Positions 8,047 through 17,738 are shown, counted from the first letter of the stretch. The stretch: 52,472 nt of DNA from Microbacteriaceae bacterium (GCA_018666065.1 JABJAO010000044.1:1-52472); one strand, 5' to 3'. Notes: generated by a model not told the origin, from the sequence alone. Made by a program: numbers and translations.

Positions 8047-9179
8047 GCGAGCCGCTTATTCGTCTGGAGAACGTTACGAAGTCTTATCCCGGCGCCGAAG
8101 CTCCGGCTGTGGGAAATCTCACTCTGGACGTCCACGAGGGCGAAGTCCTCGTCTTGGTCGGCCCGTCGGGCTGTGGCAAGAGCACCACGCTGCGCTTGAT
8201 CAACCGGCTTATTGAGCCGACGAAGGGCCGCATTTTCCTCAAGGGCGAAGACGTTACCGACATTGATTCCAGCCAATTGCGCCGAAAGATTGGCTATGTC
8301 ATCCAACAGGTGGGGCTCTTCCCGCACCGGACAATTGCGGAGAACATTGCCACCGTGCCAAAGCTCTTGGGCTGGGACAAAGCGCAGACTGCCGCGCGCG
8401 TGGATGAGATGCTCGAGTTGGTGTCGATGGACCCCAGCATCTATCGCGATCGCTACCCGAAAGAACTCTCCGGAGGCCAAGCCCAAAGGGTGGGAGTCGC
8501 GAGAGCACTCGCCGCGGACCCCGATGTTTTGTTGATGGATGAGCCTTTTGGCGCCATTGACCCCATCACGCGCGACCGCCTTCAGAATGAATTCTTGCGC
8601 CTTCAGCAAGACCTGAAGAAGACCATCGTGTTTGTTACGCACGATATTGATGAGGCCATCAAGATGGGTAACCGTATTGCCATCTTGCGAGAAGGCTCCG
8701 AGATTGCGCAGATCGATACGCCAGAGGTGATCCTCTCTGACCCGGCGGATGAATTCGTGGAGAACTTCCTTGGCTCCGGCGCAATCCTGAAGGGTCTGAC
8801 CCTGAAGAAAGTCCGCGATATCGACCTCCACGACATTCCGGCTCTGGAGATGCCCGTGATGCGAGATGAGGCGTTGCGAGTGTTGGAAGCCTCTCCGGAA
8901 AAAACAGCAGTTCTGCTGGACAAAGACCACAAGCCTTTGCGCTGGATCAGTGAAGCGTCCTTGAACCGGACAACGCAACCGATCGAGAAGAGTGGCAAGC
9001 CGATCACCATCGACTTGCAACCCGAGGACACCCTGCAAGACGCCTTGGGAGTGATGTTGCAATCCTCCGTGGGCATGGCGGTTGTGGTGGACCGAAGCGG
9101 CAAATACCTGGGCTGTTGCAGCATTGAGAGCCTGGCTTCGCTGATTATCAGTGATGGTGGAGGGGCCACACGGTCATGA
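8043..9179 (+). CDS. Osmoprotectant ABC transporter ATP-binding protein with C-terminal CBS-like domains
   Basis: Walker A GPSGCGKST, signature LSGGQAQRVGVARAL, Walker B VLLMDEPFGAID; ATG at 8043 overlaps permease stop. Confidence 0.94.
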   Translation: MSEPLIRLENVTKSYPGAEAPAVGNLTLDVHEGEVLVLVGPSGCGKSTTLRLINRLIEPTKGRIFLKGEDVTDIDSSQLRRKIGYVIQQVGLFPHRTIAENIATVPKLLGWDKAQTAARVDEMLELVSMDPSIYRDRYPKELSGGQAQRVGVARALAADPDVLLMDEPFGAIDPITRDRLQNEFLRLQQDLKKTIVFVTHDIDEAIKMGNRIAILREGSEIAQIDTPEVILSDPADEFVENFLGSGAILKGLTLKKVRDIDLHDIPALEMPVMRDEALRVLEASPEKTAVLLDKDHKPLRWISEASLNRTTQPIEKSGKPITIDLQPEDTLQDALGVMLQSSVGMAVVVDRSGKYLGCCSIESLASLIISDGGGATRS

Positions 9180-9937
9180 CGATGGTGAGCCCACCCCGGG
9201 TGCAGCGAACCTCTCTCGCCGAGCGGCTGGATCTCATCGTCGCGCCAATTTTCGCCACAATCTTGGCGGTGATTGGCGGTGCGGTGTGGCTGTATTCCGA
9301 CATCGATGACACGACCCGTGCAATTTTGGCTCCGGAAAAGTTACAGAACCAGCTCGTCCAAACCTTGGTTCTGGGTTTTGCCTCCTCTGCTCTCGTGATT
9401 CTTATTGCCATCCCGATCGGCATCGCGGTCACTCGACGCGGCCTGCCACGGCTCAAGAACTTCTTGGTCGACACGTTGGGTTTAGCTCAGGCGTTACCCG
9501 CGTATGGATTGATCGTGCTGTTCTTCTCCTGGCTGGGAGCGGGAATTGGAACCGTCATCCTCGCGTTGGCGACATTTTCACTGCTCCCGGTACTCCGGAA
9601 CACGATTGTTGGGCTCGAGCAGGTTGATCAAGCCGTGATTGAGGCTGGACGGGGTATGGGCTACACCCGCCGACAGGTTCTGTTTGCGATCGAATTGCCC
9701 CTTGCCGTCCCCGTCATCATCGCGGGGATTCGAACAGCCATCGTGATCAATATTGGAATGGCGGCGCTGGCGTTTCTCATCGGCGGAGGAGGGCTTGGGG
9801 AAACCATTAACTCTGGACTGAAGCTCGATCGAAACCCCGCCATTTTGATCGGCGCCGTACTCGTCGCCATCTTGGCGCTGGTATTTGATTTCCTGAGCGC
9901 TCTCGCTCAGCGCTATCTCAAACCCAAGGGGATGTAG
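9176..9937 (+). CDS. Second osmoprotectant ABC transporter permease
   Basis: TLGLAQALPAYGLIVLFFSWLGAGIGTVILALATFSLLPVLRNTIVGLEQVD; EAGRGMGYTRRQVLFAIELPLAVPVIIAGIR. Confidence 0.93.
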   Translation: MTMVSPPRVQRTSLAERLDLIVAPIFATILAVIGGAVWLYSDIDDTTRAILAPEKLQNQLVQTLVLGFASSALVILIAIPIGIAVTRRGLPRLKNFLVDTLGLAQALPAYGLIVLFFSWLGAGIGTVILALATFSLLPVLRNTIVGLEQVDQAVIEAGRGMGYTRRQVLFAIELPLAVPVIIAGIRTAIVINIGMAALAFLIGGGGLGETINSGLKLDRNPAILIGAVLVAILALVFDFLSALAQRYLKPKGM

Positions 9938-9940
9938 GAC

Positions 9941-10297
9941 TTAGTCCTCGTCTTCGACCCACAGGTCGTCGTCAGCCCGGAGGGTCTGCCACGCGGAGTA
10001 TCCTACGAGCGCCATCGTAATCGCACCGATTGCCATCAGAACGTACACAAAAGGGTTTGAGGACTGGCGCGCAGGGGCGACAGGGCGCCAGGGCATCCGA
10101 GACAATGCGGGTTCAATAGTGTCGCGGTATGTGTCGTGGGCGCGAGGAATGAGGTCGCGCTTGGCAATATCGCCTGCGCTGTGAGAGGCGTGGCGGGCAA
10201 CAGTCTTGGCGTGAGCGAGGACGTCTCGCTGTTCGTCCCAGAGCCTTTTTGCTTCCTGAGACAAGCGAGCTAATTCACGTTGGGTTTTGCGGTCCAT
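9941..10297 (-). CDS. Hypothetical single-pass membrane protein with C-terminal DLW motif
   Basis: MDRKTQRELARLSQEAKRLWDEQRD...FVYVLMAIGAITMALVGYSAWQTLRADDDLWVEDED. Confidence 0.65.
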   Translation of the reverse strand: MDRKTQRELARLSQEAKRLWDEQRDVLAHAKTVARHASHSAGDIAKRDLIPRAHDTYRDTIEPALSRMPWRPVAPARQSSNPFVYVLMAIGAITMALVGYSAWQTLRADDDLWVEDED

Positions 10298-10411
10298 GGT
10301 CCCCCGCCCTTTCCTGGTGCTCAATGGCCTCAAGTCTCGCAGAAATTCTTAGGAAGTTCCTGGGCTTGCCTCTGGAGGGAACCTTCAGTGGTCCCTGACA
10401 GAATGGAGACC

Positions 10412-10954
10412 ATGACTCTACATACACACACCGCGACTTTGCACACCAACCACGGAGACATTGTTGTTGGCCTTTATGGCAACCACGCTCCGAAAACAGT
10501 CGAGAACTTTGTGGGACTCGCTACCGGAGACCGGGAGTGGACGCACCCCACGTCGGGAGCTGCAGGCGAGGGCCCCCTCTACACCAACGTCATTTTCCAC
10601 CGCATTATTCCCAGCTTCATGATTCAAGGTGGCGACCCCACGGGGACCGGCATGGGCGGACCCGGCTATCAGTTTGATGATGAAATCCACCCCGAGCTGA
10701 ATTTCACCGAGCCTTATGTCTTGGCTATGGCAAACGCGGGAAAGCGCGGCGGGCAGGGAACCAATGGAAGTCAGTTCTTCATTACGACAGCCGCGACAAC
10801 GTGGTTGCAGGGCAACCACACTATTTTCGGCGCCGTTCTCGATGACGAATCGCGCGCGGTTGTCGACGCTATCGAGGGTGTTGCCACCGATGGGAACGAT
10901 CGTCCTCACGAGGATGTTGTCCTGTTAAGCGTGAGCGTCGCTCCCACAGCGTGA
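10412..10954 (+). CDS. Cyclophilin-type peptidyl-prolyl cis-trans isomerase
   Basis: TVENFVGLATG, FHRIIPSFMIQGGDPTGTGMGGPGYQFDDE, GTNGSQFFITTA. Start may be 10403. Confidence 0.95.
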   Translation: MTLHTHTATLHTNHGDIVVGLYGNHAPKTVENFVGLATGDREWTHPTSGAAGEGPLYTNVIFHRIIPSFMIQGGDPTGTGMGGPGYQFDDEIHPELNFTEPYVLAMANAGKRGGQGTNGSQFFITTAATTWLQGNHTIFGAVLDDESRAVVDAIEGVATDGNDRPHEDVVLLSVSVAPTA

Positions 10955-11778
10955 CAACAGGGTCCCGCAACCGCGATGACTTCTGTTATCGCCACCCCAA
11001 GACAGAGAGCTTTGTTCTCTGCCAGCGGTGCGGGAATACCATTTGCCCCGAGTGTCAGATTCAGGCACCGGTGGGGTTTCAATGCCCTGATTGTGCTGGC
11101 GTTAAACGGTCAGGAGGTTTGGGTGGGCTGTTCCGCCGGAGCTCTGGCCGCGCCGTCGGTGTGAGAACCCGCCCGGTTGCGACTTATTGGCTTTTAGGGA
11201 TCATCGTCACGGTGTATCTCGCCCAGTTACTCTCGGGCGGGTATGTGACGCAGCTATTCCTGTATTGGCCGCCCCTTACGGCGATTGAGCCGTGGCGGAT
11301 GGTGACCACAATGTTTGTTCATTCGTCATCGTCGGTGTTTCACATCCTGTTTAACGGGTATTCCCTGTTCATTCTCGGAACGTTGGTCGAGAGAATGATT
11401 GGACCAGGTCGTTTCGTGACGCTTTTTCTGATGTCGGGTTTTGGCGGGTCGGTGCTGGTGCTTCTGTTGGCACCAATGTCAGCCGTTGTTGGGGCTTCGG
11501 GAGCGATTTTCGGGCTTTTCGGAGCCCTTTTCGTCATCCAGCGATCGTTTGGCGGGGCGAACACCCAATTGTTGATTGTTTTAGGCCTGAACTTGGTGAT
11601 GGGCTTCATCGTGCCGGGGATTTCGTGGCAAGCGCATATTGGCGGGCTCATCACGGGCGCCGTTGTTGCCAACGTGATGGTGAAAACCCGAGGAGAGGCC
11701 CCAAGGCGCCAGCAACAAGGCCTCGGACTCATCGGACTCGGGCTCGTTGGCCTCAGCGTTCTGGGCGTATTGATTTAG
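10951..11778 (+). CDS. Rhomboid-family intramembrane serine protease with N-terminal Zn-ribbon/B-box-like segment
   Basis: CxxCxxxxCPEC...CPDC N-terminus; GASGAIFGLFGA catalytic-Ser motif; AHIGGLITG. Confidence 0.93.
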   Translation: MTTGSRNRDDFCYRHPKTESFVLCQRCGNTICPECQIQAPVGFQCPDCAGVKRSGGLGGLFRRSSGRAVGVRTRPVATYWLLGIIVTVYLAQLLSGGYVTQLFLYWPPLTAIEPWRMVTTMFVHSSSSVFHILFNGYSLFILGTLVERMIGPGRFVTLFLMSGFGGSVLVLLLAPMSAVVGASGAIFGLFGALFVIQRSFGGANTQLLIVLGLNLVMGFIVPGISWQAHIGGLITGAVVANVMVKTRGEAPRRQQQGLGLIGLGLVGLSVLGVLI

Positions 11779-11781
11779 CTG

Positions 11782-11824
11782 TTATCCACAGCTTCTCCCC
11801 AGTGGGGAGAACTACACCGGTGTA
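11782..11824. promoter_or_regulatory. DnaA-box-like TTATCCACA plus two palindromes in the rhomboid-crgA convergent gap
   Basis: TTATCCACA (11782-11790); CTCCCC-AGT-GGGGAG (11795-11809); TACACCGGTGTA (11813-11824). Confidence 0.6.
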
Positions 11825-11840
11825 ACTAAAAGTATGTTGA

Positions 11841-12077
11841 TTATTTCCATCGGGTGGTCATGAGGAAACCGACGAACATGATCCCAAAGCCCAAAGCGAT
11901 GTTCCAGGCACCAATGACGGGAATTGGCCACCCGATGCCGGAGATGTAATAGGTCAAGATCCACGCGAGACCCAGAAGCATCAGCCCAAACATGACGGGC
12001 TTGAACCAAACCGGGTTGTCGTCACTCTCCTCATAGGTGGAGCGGTTCTCGATGGGATCACGGGGTTGCTTAGCCAT
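11841..12077 (-). CDS. crgA: Cell division protein CrgA
   Basis: MAKQPRDPIENRSTYEESDDNPVWFKPVMFGLMLLGLAWILTYYIS...WNIALGFGIMFVGFLMTTRWK; conserved synteny. Confidence 0.94.
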   Translation of the reverse strand: MAKQPRDPIENRSTYEESDDNPVWFKPVMFGLMLLGLAWILTYYISGIGWPIPVIGAWNIALGFGIMFVGFLMTTRWK

Positions 12078-12180
12078 GCGCAAGAGTCTACTGGGCAACC
12101 GCTGCGCTCAGCACTCCCCTGCCTTAGGCACAGGGCAGCCTTGGTAGGCTGTGCCCGTTGACGAGAGGGAACGATAGGCC

Positions 12181-12819
12181 ATGACCCACATTCTGGTGGT
12201 CGATAACTACGACAGTTTCGTCTATACCCTCAACGGGTACCTCCACCAACTGGGTGCCACAACCGATGTCATTCGTAACGACGAGGTAGGCCTCGAGGAT
12301 GTCCCCGAGCTGGTCGGAGAGTACGACGGGATCCTTGTCTCGCCTGGTCCCGGTGCTCCCGCCGACGCCGGGATATCGATTGCCATAGTCAAGGAGGCCC
12401 TCGCGCAGAATGTTCCCCTCTTGGGCGTGTGTTTGGGCCACCAGGCCATTGCCGAAGCGTTTGGCGCCACCGTTGCCCACGCGGACGAGCTCATGCACGG
12501 CAAGACCTCCCAGGTCACTCACGATGAGAGCACCCTTTTTGTTGGTGTTCCTGAGGAATTTCAGGCCACCCGGTATCACAGCCTCGCAGTGGTGGACGAT
12601 ACGGTTCCCCCGGAGCTGGTGGTGACAGCCCGGACCCGTGGGGGAGTCATCATGGGGCTGAATCACCAGAGCGCACCGGTTTATGGAGTGCAATTTCACC
12701 CTGAGTCGGTCCTGACCGAGGGTGGTTACACGATGCTGGGCAATTGGCTCGAGGTGACCGGACTCTCCGGCGCTGCCGCCATTGCGCGATCGCTGAGTCC
12801 CCGGGTAGCGGGCGTCTAA
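12181..12819 (+). CDS. pabA: Aminodeoxychorismate/anthranilate synthase glutamine amidotransferase component
   Basis: VDNYDSFVYTLNGYL, SPGPGAPADAG, LLGVCLGHQAI, YGVQFHPESV. Confidence 0.94.
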   Translation: MTHILVVDNYDSFVYTLNGYLHQLGATTDVIRNDEVGLEDVPELVGEYDGILVSPGPGAPADAGISIAIVKEALAQNVPLLGVCLGHQAIAEAFGATVAHADELMHGKTSQVTHDESTLFVGVPEEFQATRYHSLAVVDDTVPPELVVTARTRGGVIMGLNHQSAPVYGVQFHPESVLTEGGYTMLGNWLEVTGLSGAAAIARSLSPRVAGV

Positions 12820-14573
12820 CCGACAGGGACAGGTTCCTCATTTGCCACTGCTCCGCAGTAGGTCAAGGTAATTTCTGAGCGCTGAGGATGTTCGCCGGGA
12901 ACGAGAGATTGGCTCCGCACCGTTTGGCCAACGCAGTCTGTGGCAATTTCGAGGCGGACAGACAGTTGCATCGACGGGCCAGTCAGGAAAGGGTTCGCCT
13001 CGCCCACGGTGAGTCCCACCACATTGGGCACGAGAACCAGCCCGTTGGAGACCGTGAGAGTGATGGAATCACCTGGACGGACAGGGGTATCAGACTGCGG
13101 AGAGGTTGCCATAACCAAGCCTTCTTCTAGGCTCGGTGAATACGTCTCGACCACGGACTCGACGACGAGCCCTCGAGCTTCGAGCAGGGTGCGGGCCTCG
13201 TCGATATCGATATTGCGCACATCAGGAAGATCGAAACGCGCGATACCGCTGGAAACCACGATGCGCACGGGCTCACCGGGGGCGACGCGAACTCCCGCTT
13301 CGGGGTAGGTCTCGATGACGAGCCCCTCGGGAACGGTGCCATTGGCCTCGTATTCCACGTTGGGGGTGAGGCCCAAGGCGGAGATCGTTTGGGAGGCAAC
13401 TCCCTCAGTTTGGTTGACCAAACTCGGAACCGCGGGTGCGGCGGTGCTGGCCGTTGTGGCGGGGTTCAGGGTGAAAACCCACAGCACGACACCGATGACA
13501 AACAAGACGGCGAGGACTGACCCCATTCCAATGGCGAGCGTGGGAACACTCTGCTGCTTGATTCCGCGAGATTCGAAAATCTCAAATCCCTCGACATGCT
13601 GGCGGTACTCGGGTTCCACCGTCGCCTGCGGGACACTTCCGGTTACAGCCGGTTCGACCCGGACCCGCGAACCGGGAACAGGAAGCTTCGGGGTTCTCCC
13701 CTGGGAGACATCCTCGATGGCGGCGCGGAAGGACTGTGCGGTGGGGAAGCGATCCTGGAGGTCCTTTTTCATGGCCGCTTCGACAATGAGTGCAACATCT
13801 TCTGACACCGCAGGATTGACCTCGCGCAGCGGGCTGGGGTCAGCGCTGATGTGCTTGTAGGCGAGAGAAACCGGTGACTCGGCAGAGAAAGGTGGCACAC
13901 CGGCGAGCAACTCGTACATCACGACACCGAGGGAGTAAAGGTCGGTTCTGGTGTCGGGCTCTTCACCTTTGGCTTGCTCAGGCGAGATGTACAGTGCTGT
14001 GCCGAGGATTGAGGTGGTCTGTTCCAGGTTTCCGGTGGCGTCGCTGACGGCTCGAGCGATACCGAAATCCATCACCTTGACGGTGCCATCCTCAGAAATC
14101 ATGATGTTGGCAGGCTTGATGTCCCGGTGGACGATCCCTGCTCGGTGAGAGACCTCGAGCGCGGTGAGAACGCCATCGGCCACCTTCAGAATGTGGCGCT
14201 CCTCCAACTTTCCCTGCCGCATCAGGGTGCTCAGCAAGTGGCCCTCGACGTGTTCCATCACGATGTAGGGGGTCGTGCTCCCGGGGGGAGTTTCGCCGGC
14301 TGGCCCGTTCTCTCCATCGCCGGCGTCAAACACTCGGACAATCGAGGGATGGGACATTTTTGACGCGGACATGGCCTCGAGCCGGAAGCGGTTACGAAAC
14401 GTCGGGTCCGATGACAGCGTTGACTTCAGAATTTTGAGGGCGACCTGCCTGCCCAGCCGGGCATCAACGCCCAGATAAACATCGGCCATTCCGCCTCGGC
14501 CAATGACGTCGCGCACCTCGTAGCGACCGCCCAAGAGGCGACCGGTCCACGGTCCTGGCGCGTTCGCGTTCAC
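12816..14573 (-). CDS. pknB: PASTA-domain Ser/Thr protein kinase
   Basis: LGGRYEVRDVIGRGGMADVYLG, HRDIKPANIMI, MDFGIARA; TM segment; three PASTA-like repeats (VPSLVNQTEGVAS..., LPDVRNIDIDEAR..., VPNVVGLTVGEAN...). Confidence 0.94.
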   Translation of the reverse strand: MNANAPGPWTGRLLGGRYEVRDVIGRGGMADVYLGVDARLGRQVALKILKSTLSSDPTFRNRFRLEAMSASKMSHPSIVRVFDAGDGENGPAGETPPGSTTPYIVMEHVEGHLLSTLMRQGKLEERHILKVADGVLTALEVSHRAGIVHRDIKPANIMISEDGTVKVMDFGIARAVSDATGNLEQTTSILGTALYISPEQAKGEEPDTRTDLYSLGVVMYELLAGVPPFSAESPVSLAYKHISADPSPLREVNPAVSEDVALIVEAAMKKDLQDRFPTAQSFRAAIEDVSQGRTPKLPVPGSRVRVEPAVTGSVPQATVEPEYRQHVEGFEIFESRGIKQQSVPTLAIGMGSVLAVLFVIGVVLWVFTLNPATTASTAAPAVPSLVNQTEGVASQTISALGLTPNVEYEANGTVPEGLVIETYPEAGVRVAPGEPVRIVVSSGIARFDLPDVRNIDIDEARTLLEARGLVVESVVETYSPSLEEGLVMATSPQSDTPVRPGDSITLTVSNGLVLVPNVVGLTVGEANPFLTGPSMQLSVRLEIATDCVGQTVRSQSLVPGEHPQRSEITLTYCGAVANEEPVPVG

Positions 14574-14604
14574 ACAATCCTCGATCTCATGCTGGGGGGC
14601 GTAG

Positions 14605-16296
14605 TTATTCTACGGGCGCTTCGGCTGGGGCGTCAGGGTCGGGCGTTGTGATTCCGAGGGTCACTTCACTCGAGAGCGGTGATGAGAGAGTGCCACATTT
14701 CACCAAGTAGCTCGCTTTCATCGTTTCCCCTGTTCCCAGCCGAACGTTGATTGCGGTTTGTTCAGGCTCCAGCACCGTCGCTCCGTTGTTGTCGAGGATC
14801 GTTCCGCCGACAATTTGGATTGTGTAGCTGGTGAGGTCAAAGCCTGCGGGACATTGGGCGTATCCGGGCCACTCCAAGAGCACGTCATCGCCGGGTCCCC
14901 ATGGCCCGACCGCGGGTGTCACAACAAGGTCGCGTGGTTTGGGTGGTTGAGGGATTGCGGCGTAGAAGTAGACGGCAATGAGGGTGTCGGAGGCAACGGT
15001 GCCTTGGGGATTGACCCGGTAGGCGGTCGCGACCAAATCCTGGGACGGCGCGATGTTGCCCGTAATGGCGTCAAGGCGCAACCCTTTTCTCGTGAGTGTC
15101 TCCTGGACCTGAGACTGCGTCTTTCCCACGATCTCCGCTTGCGTGATTTCGACTGTCGTGATTTGTGGGTTATCGGGCTTCTCGATCACCGCGGGTTCGT
15201 CCGCTGGTGTTTCCGGGACGACAACCTCAGGAGCCACGGGGATGATGGGGTCCTCGATCACGTCTTGAGAGGGGGATTGGAGCAAAACCGTGAGAGAGGT
15301 CGCGATGAGGGCAAGAGCGACAAAGCCACCAATTCCGCTAAATAACCAAAAATTTCGGCCAAGTTTTCGAGGGTGATCGACCGATCCGGTGTCGGTCGTG
15401 GCCTCACGGGGTTTCGTGCGTTTGGCGGGCTCTTCGCTGGTCTCCTGGGCAGGAATCAGAGCCAGCGCACTGGCGTCGTCGCCTCTGGATAAAGCCAGCG
15501 CGGCCTGGGAAAGGTCATGAGCCGACGCCGGCCGTCCCTCAGGTTTCTTCGCCATGCACGACATCACCAACGCGCGAACCGCGGAGGGGATAGACGAGGG
15601 CAATTCGGGCGGGGTCTCTTTGATTTGGGCCATCGCGATGGCAACCTGCGATTCCCCTCGGAAGGGTCGCTTTCCGGCTAAAGCCTCGTAGGCGACAATT
15701 CCCAACGAATAGACGTCCGTCGCCGGGGACGCTGGTTTACCGCCGGCTTGTTCCGGAGCCAAATATTGGACAGTTCCCATCACTTGCCCAGTTGCGGTCA
15801 ATGGGACCTGATCAGCCAGTCGCGCGATACCAAAGTCGGTAATCTTCACACTGCCATCCGGGGTGATCAACAGGTTTCCGGGCTTGATATCCCGGTGAAC
15901 CAGTCCCGCCTGGTGCGCGGCGTGAAGAGCGGAGGCTGTTTGCGCGACGATGCTCAGCACTCGACTCGAGGGCAGAATCTTCTCCCGCTCAATGATGCTG
16001 CTGAGCGCCTCCCCGGGCACGAGTTCCATGACGAGGTAGGCGCTGCCTTCCTCCTCGCCGTAGTCGAAGACGTTAGCGATTCCCTCATGGTTGACCAGTG
16101 CCGCGTGACGGGCTTCGGCCCGGAATCTTTCGCGGAACCCAGAATCTCCCATGTACTCGTCTTTGAGGATCTTGATGGCCACAGTTCGCCCAATGACAGA
16201 GTCATTGGCTTTCCAGACTTCGCCCATGCCGCCAATGGCGATGCGCGAGATCAGCTCATACCGTGATCCAAAGACTTGTCCTGCCGTGGGTCTCAT
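14605..16296 (-). CDS. pknA: Ser/Thr protein kinase, PknA-position, with extracellular PASTA-like and beta-rich domain
   Basis: FGSRYELISRIAIGGMGEVWKA, HRDIKPGNLLI, TDFGIARL; position between pknB and pbpA. Confidence 0.92.
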   Translation of the reverse strand: MRPTAGQVFGSRYELISRIAIGGMGEVWKANDSVIGRTVAIKILKDEYMGDSGFRERFRAEARHAALVNHEGIANVFDYGEEEGSAYLVMELVPGEALSSIIEREKILPSSRVLSIVAQTASALHAAHQAGLVHRDIKPGNLLITPDGSVKITDFGIARLADQVPLTATGQVMGTVQYLAPEQAGGKPASPATDVYSLGIVAYEALAGKRPFRGESQVAIAMAQIKETPPELPSSIPSAVRALVMSCMAKKPEGRPASAHDLSQAALALSRGDDASALALIPAQETSEEPAKRTKPREATTDTGSVDHPRKLGRNFWLFSGIGGFVALALIATSLTVLLQSPSQDVIEDPIIPVAPEVVVPETPADEPAVIEKPDNPQITTVEITQAEIVGKTQSQVQETLTRKGLRLDAITGNIAPSQDLVATAYRVNPQGTVASDTLIAVYFYAAIPQPPKPRDLVVTPAVGPWGPGDDVLLEWPGYAQCPAGFDLTSYTIQIVGGTILDNNGATVLEPEQTAINVRLGTGETMKASYLVKCGTLSSPLSSEVTLGITTPDPDAPAEAPVE

Positions 16297-17738
16297 CGAG
16301 CCAACACCGCCTCCATGACAGCCCGCGCAACGGGAGAAGCGATTGCGTTCGCTGTGCCTTCCACACTGGAGCCCTCGATGACCACTGCCACTACGACCTC
16401 CGGGGCATCGGCGGGAGCAAAGCCTGTGAACCAGAATGAGCGACCATCACCGATTCCTGTCTCTGCTGTTCCTGTCTTTCCCGCGACGCTAACGCCTGGA
16501 ATTGCTGCAGCGCTGGCGACACCCTGACTGACGCTGACGACCATAAGTCGTGTCAACTCCTGCGCAGTTTGCCGGCTGAGGGGTCTGGAATAGATGGTGG
16601 GTTCAAAAGTCTGCAGGACTCGGAGGTTAGGAGCGATTACGTAATCCACCAGGTGGGGCGTCATCAGGACACCACCATTGGCGACTCCAGCGCTCATCAT
16701 CGCGACCTGGAGGGGTGTAACCCTCACATCGAATTGCCCAAACGAGCTCAACATCAGTTGAGCGTCATCCAGACCTCGAGGGAAATTACTTGCTGTGACC
16801 GAGAGGGGGATTTCCAAAGTCGCACCGAACCCGAAGTCATCGGCCATGGTGCCAATCTGTGTTTCTCCCAGCTCGAGGCCGAGCTCGGCATAGGGAATAT
16901 TGCAGCTCAGACGGAACGCAATCTCCAGGGTGACGGTCTCCTCTCCGCCACAGAGCCTGCCGCCGGAGTTTTGAATACTCCGGTTGCTCAGCGGCAGGGG
17001 AAGTTCGGAGGGGTTGAGGAACTCACTCTGCGCGGTGTAGTCACCGGATTCCAACGCGGCCGCGGTCATTAATACTTTGAAAACGGAGCCGGGGAAGTAT
17101 TGGTCACCGGCAATAGCTCGATTGGCCAAGGGATTGTCGGGATCTTCCGAGAGCTCGTTGTAGGCACCAAGGACTGACGAGGTCGAATGGGCCGCGAGCA
17201 GGTTGGGGTCAAATGATGGCTTCGAGACCATGGCGAGGATTCGACCCGTCGCGGGGTCCATAGCGACGACAGCTCCTCGACGATCTCCGAGTGCGTCGTA
17301 GGCAACCCGCTGAATCTCAGGGTCCAGAGTGAGCTGGACACTGGCACCCTCGGGGGTGGAGCCTGTGACGAGGGCGGTGAGCTGGTCGAGAATCTGGGAG
17401 CTTGCCCGTCCCGTCAATACCGGGTTCAGGGCACTTTCGATACCGGCGTTGCCCTGGTTCAGGGTGTAATACCCCACAACGGGGGCGTAGAGGTCGCCGT
17501 AGGGGTAGGAGCGCAGATACCGGAACTGGTTGTCCACGGGGAGAGACGTGGCCACGGGGATTCCACCGGCGAGAATTTGACCCCGCTCAGCGGAGAAGCT
17601 TTCGTACAGTTTTCGCACGTTCCGGTCGTCATCGGCGATGTTCTCGCTGGCCACCACCTGGATGTAGCTGGCCGAAATAAAGAGCGTGATGAACAACGCC
17701 ATCACGGCGATACCCACCCGGCGAAGCGGCGCAATCAT
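16293..17738 (-). CDS. pbpA: Penicillin-binding protein (transpeptidase), PbpA/FtsI type
   Basis: PGSVFKVLMTAAALESG (SxxK), LSCNIPYAELG (SxN), VAGKTGTAETG (KTG). Confidence 0.95.
   Translation of the reverse strand: MIAPLRRVGIAVMALFITLFISASYIQVVASENIADDDRNVRKLYESFSAERGQILAGGIPVATSLPVDNQFRYLRSYPYGDLYAPVVGYYTLNQGNAGIESALNPVLTGRASSQILDQLTALVTGSTPEGASVQLTLDPEIQRVAYDALGDRRGAVVAMDPATGRILAMVSKPSFDPNLLAAHSTSSVLGAYNELSEDPDNPLANRAIAGDQYFPGSVFKVLMTAAALESGDYTAQSEFLNPSELPLPLSNRSIQNSGGRLCGGEETVTLEIAFRLSCNIPYAELGLELGETQIGTMADDFGFGATLEIPLSVTASNFPRGLDDAQLMLSSFGQFDVRVTPLQVAMMSAGVANGGVLMTPHLVDYVIAPNLRVLQTFEPTIYSRPLSRQTAQELTRLMVVSVSQGVASAAAIPGVSVAGKTGTAETGIGDGRSFWFTGFAPADAPEVVVAVVIEGSSVEGTANAIASPVARAVMEAVLAR

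Noticed and set aside
7785-9062. 425-aa minus-strand ORF opposite the osmoprotectant ATPase gene
   Set aside because: Shadow ORF in high-GC coding sequence; the plus strand has unmistakable ABC ATPase motifs.
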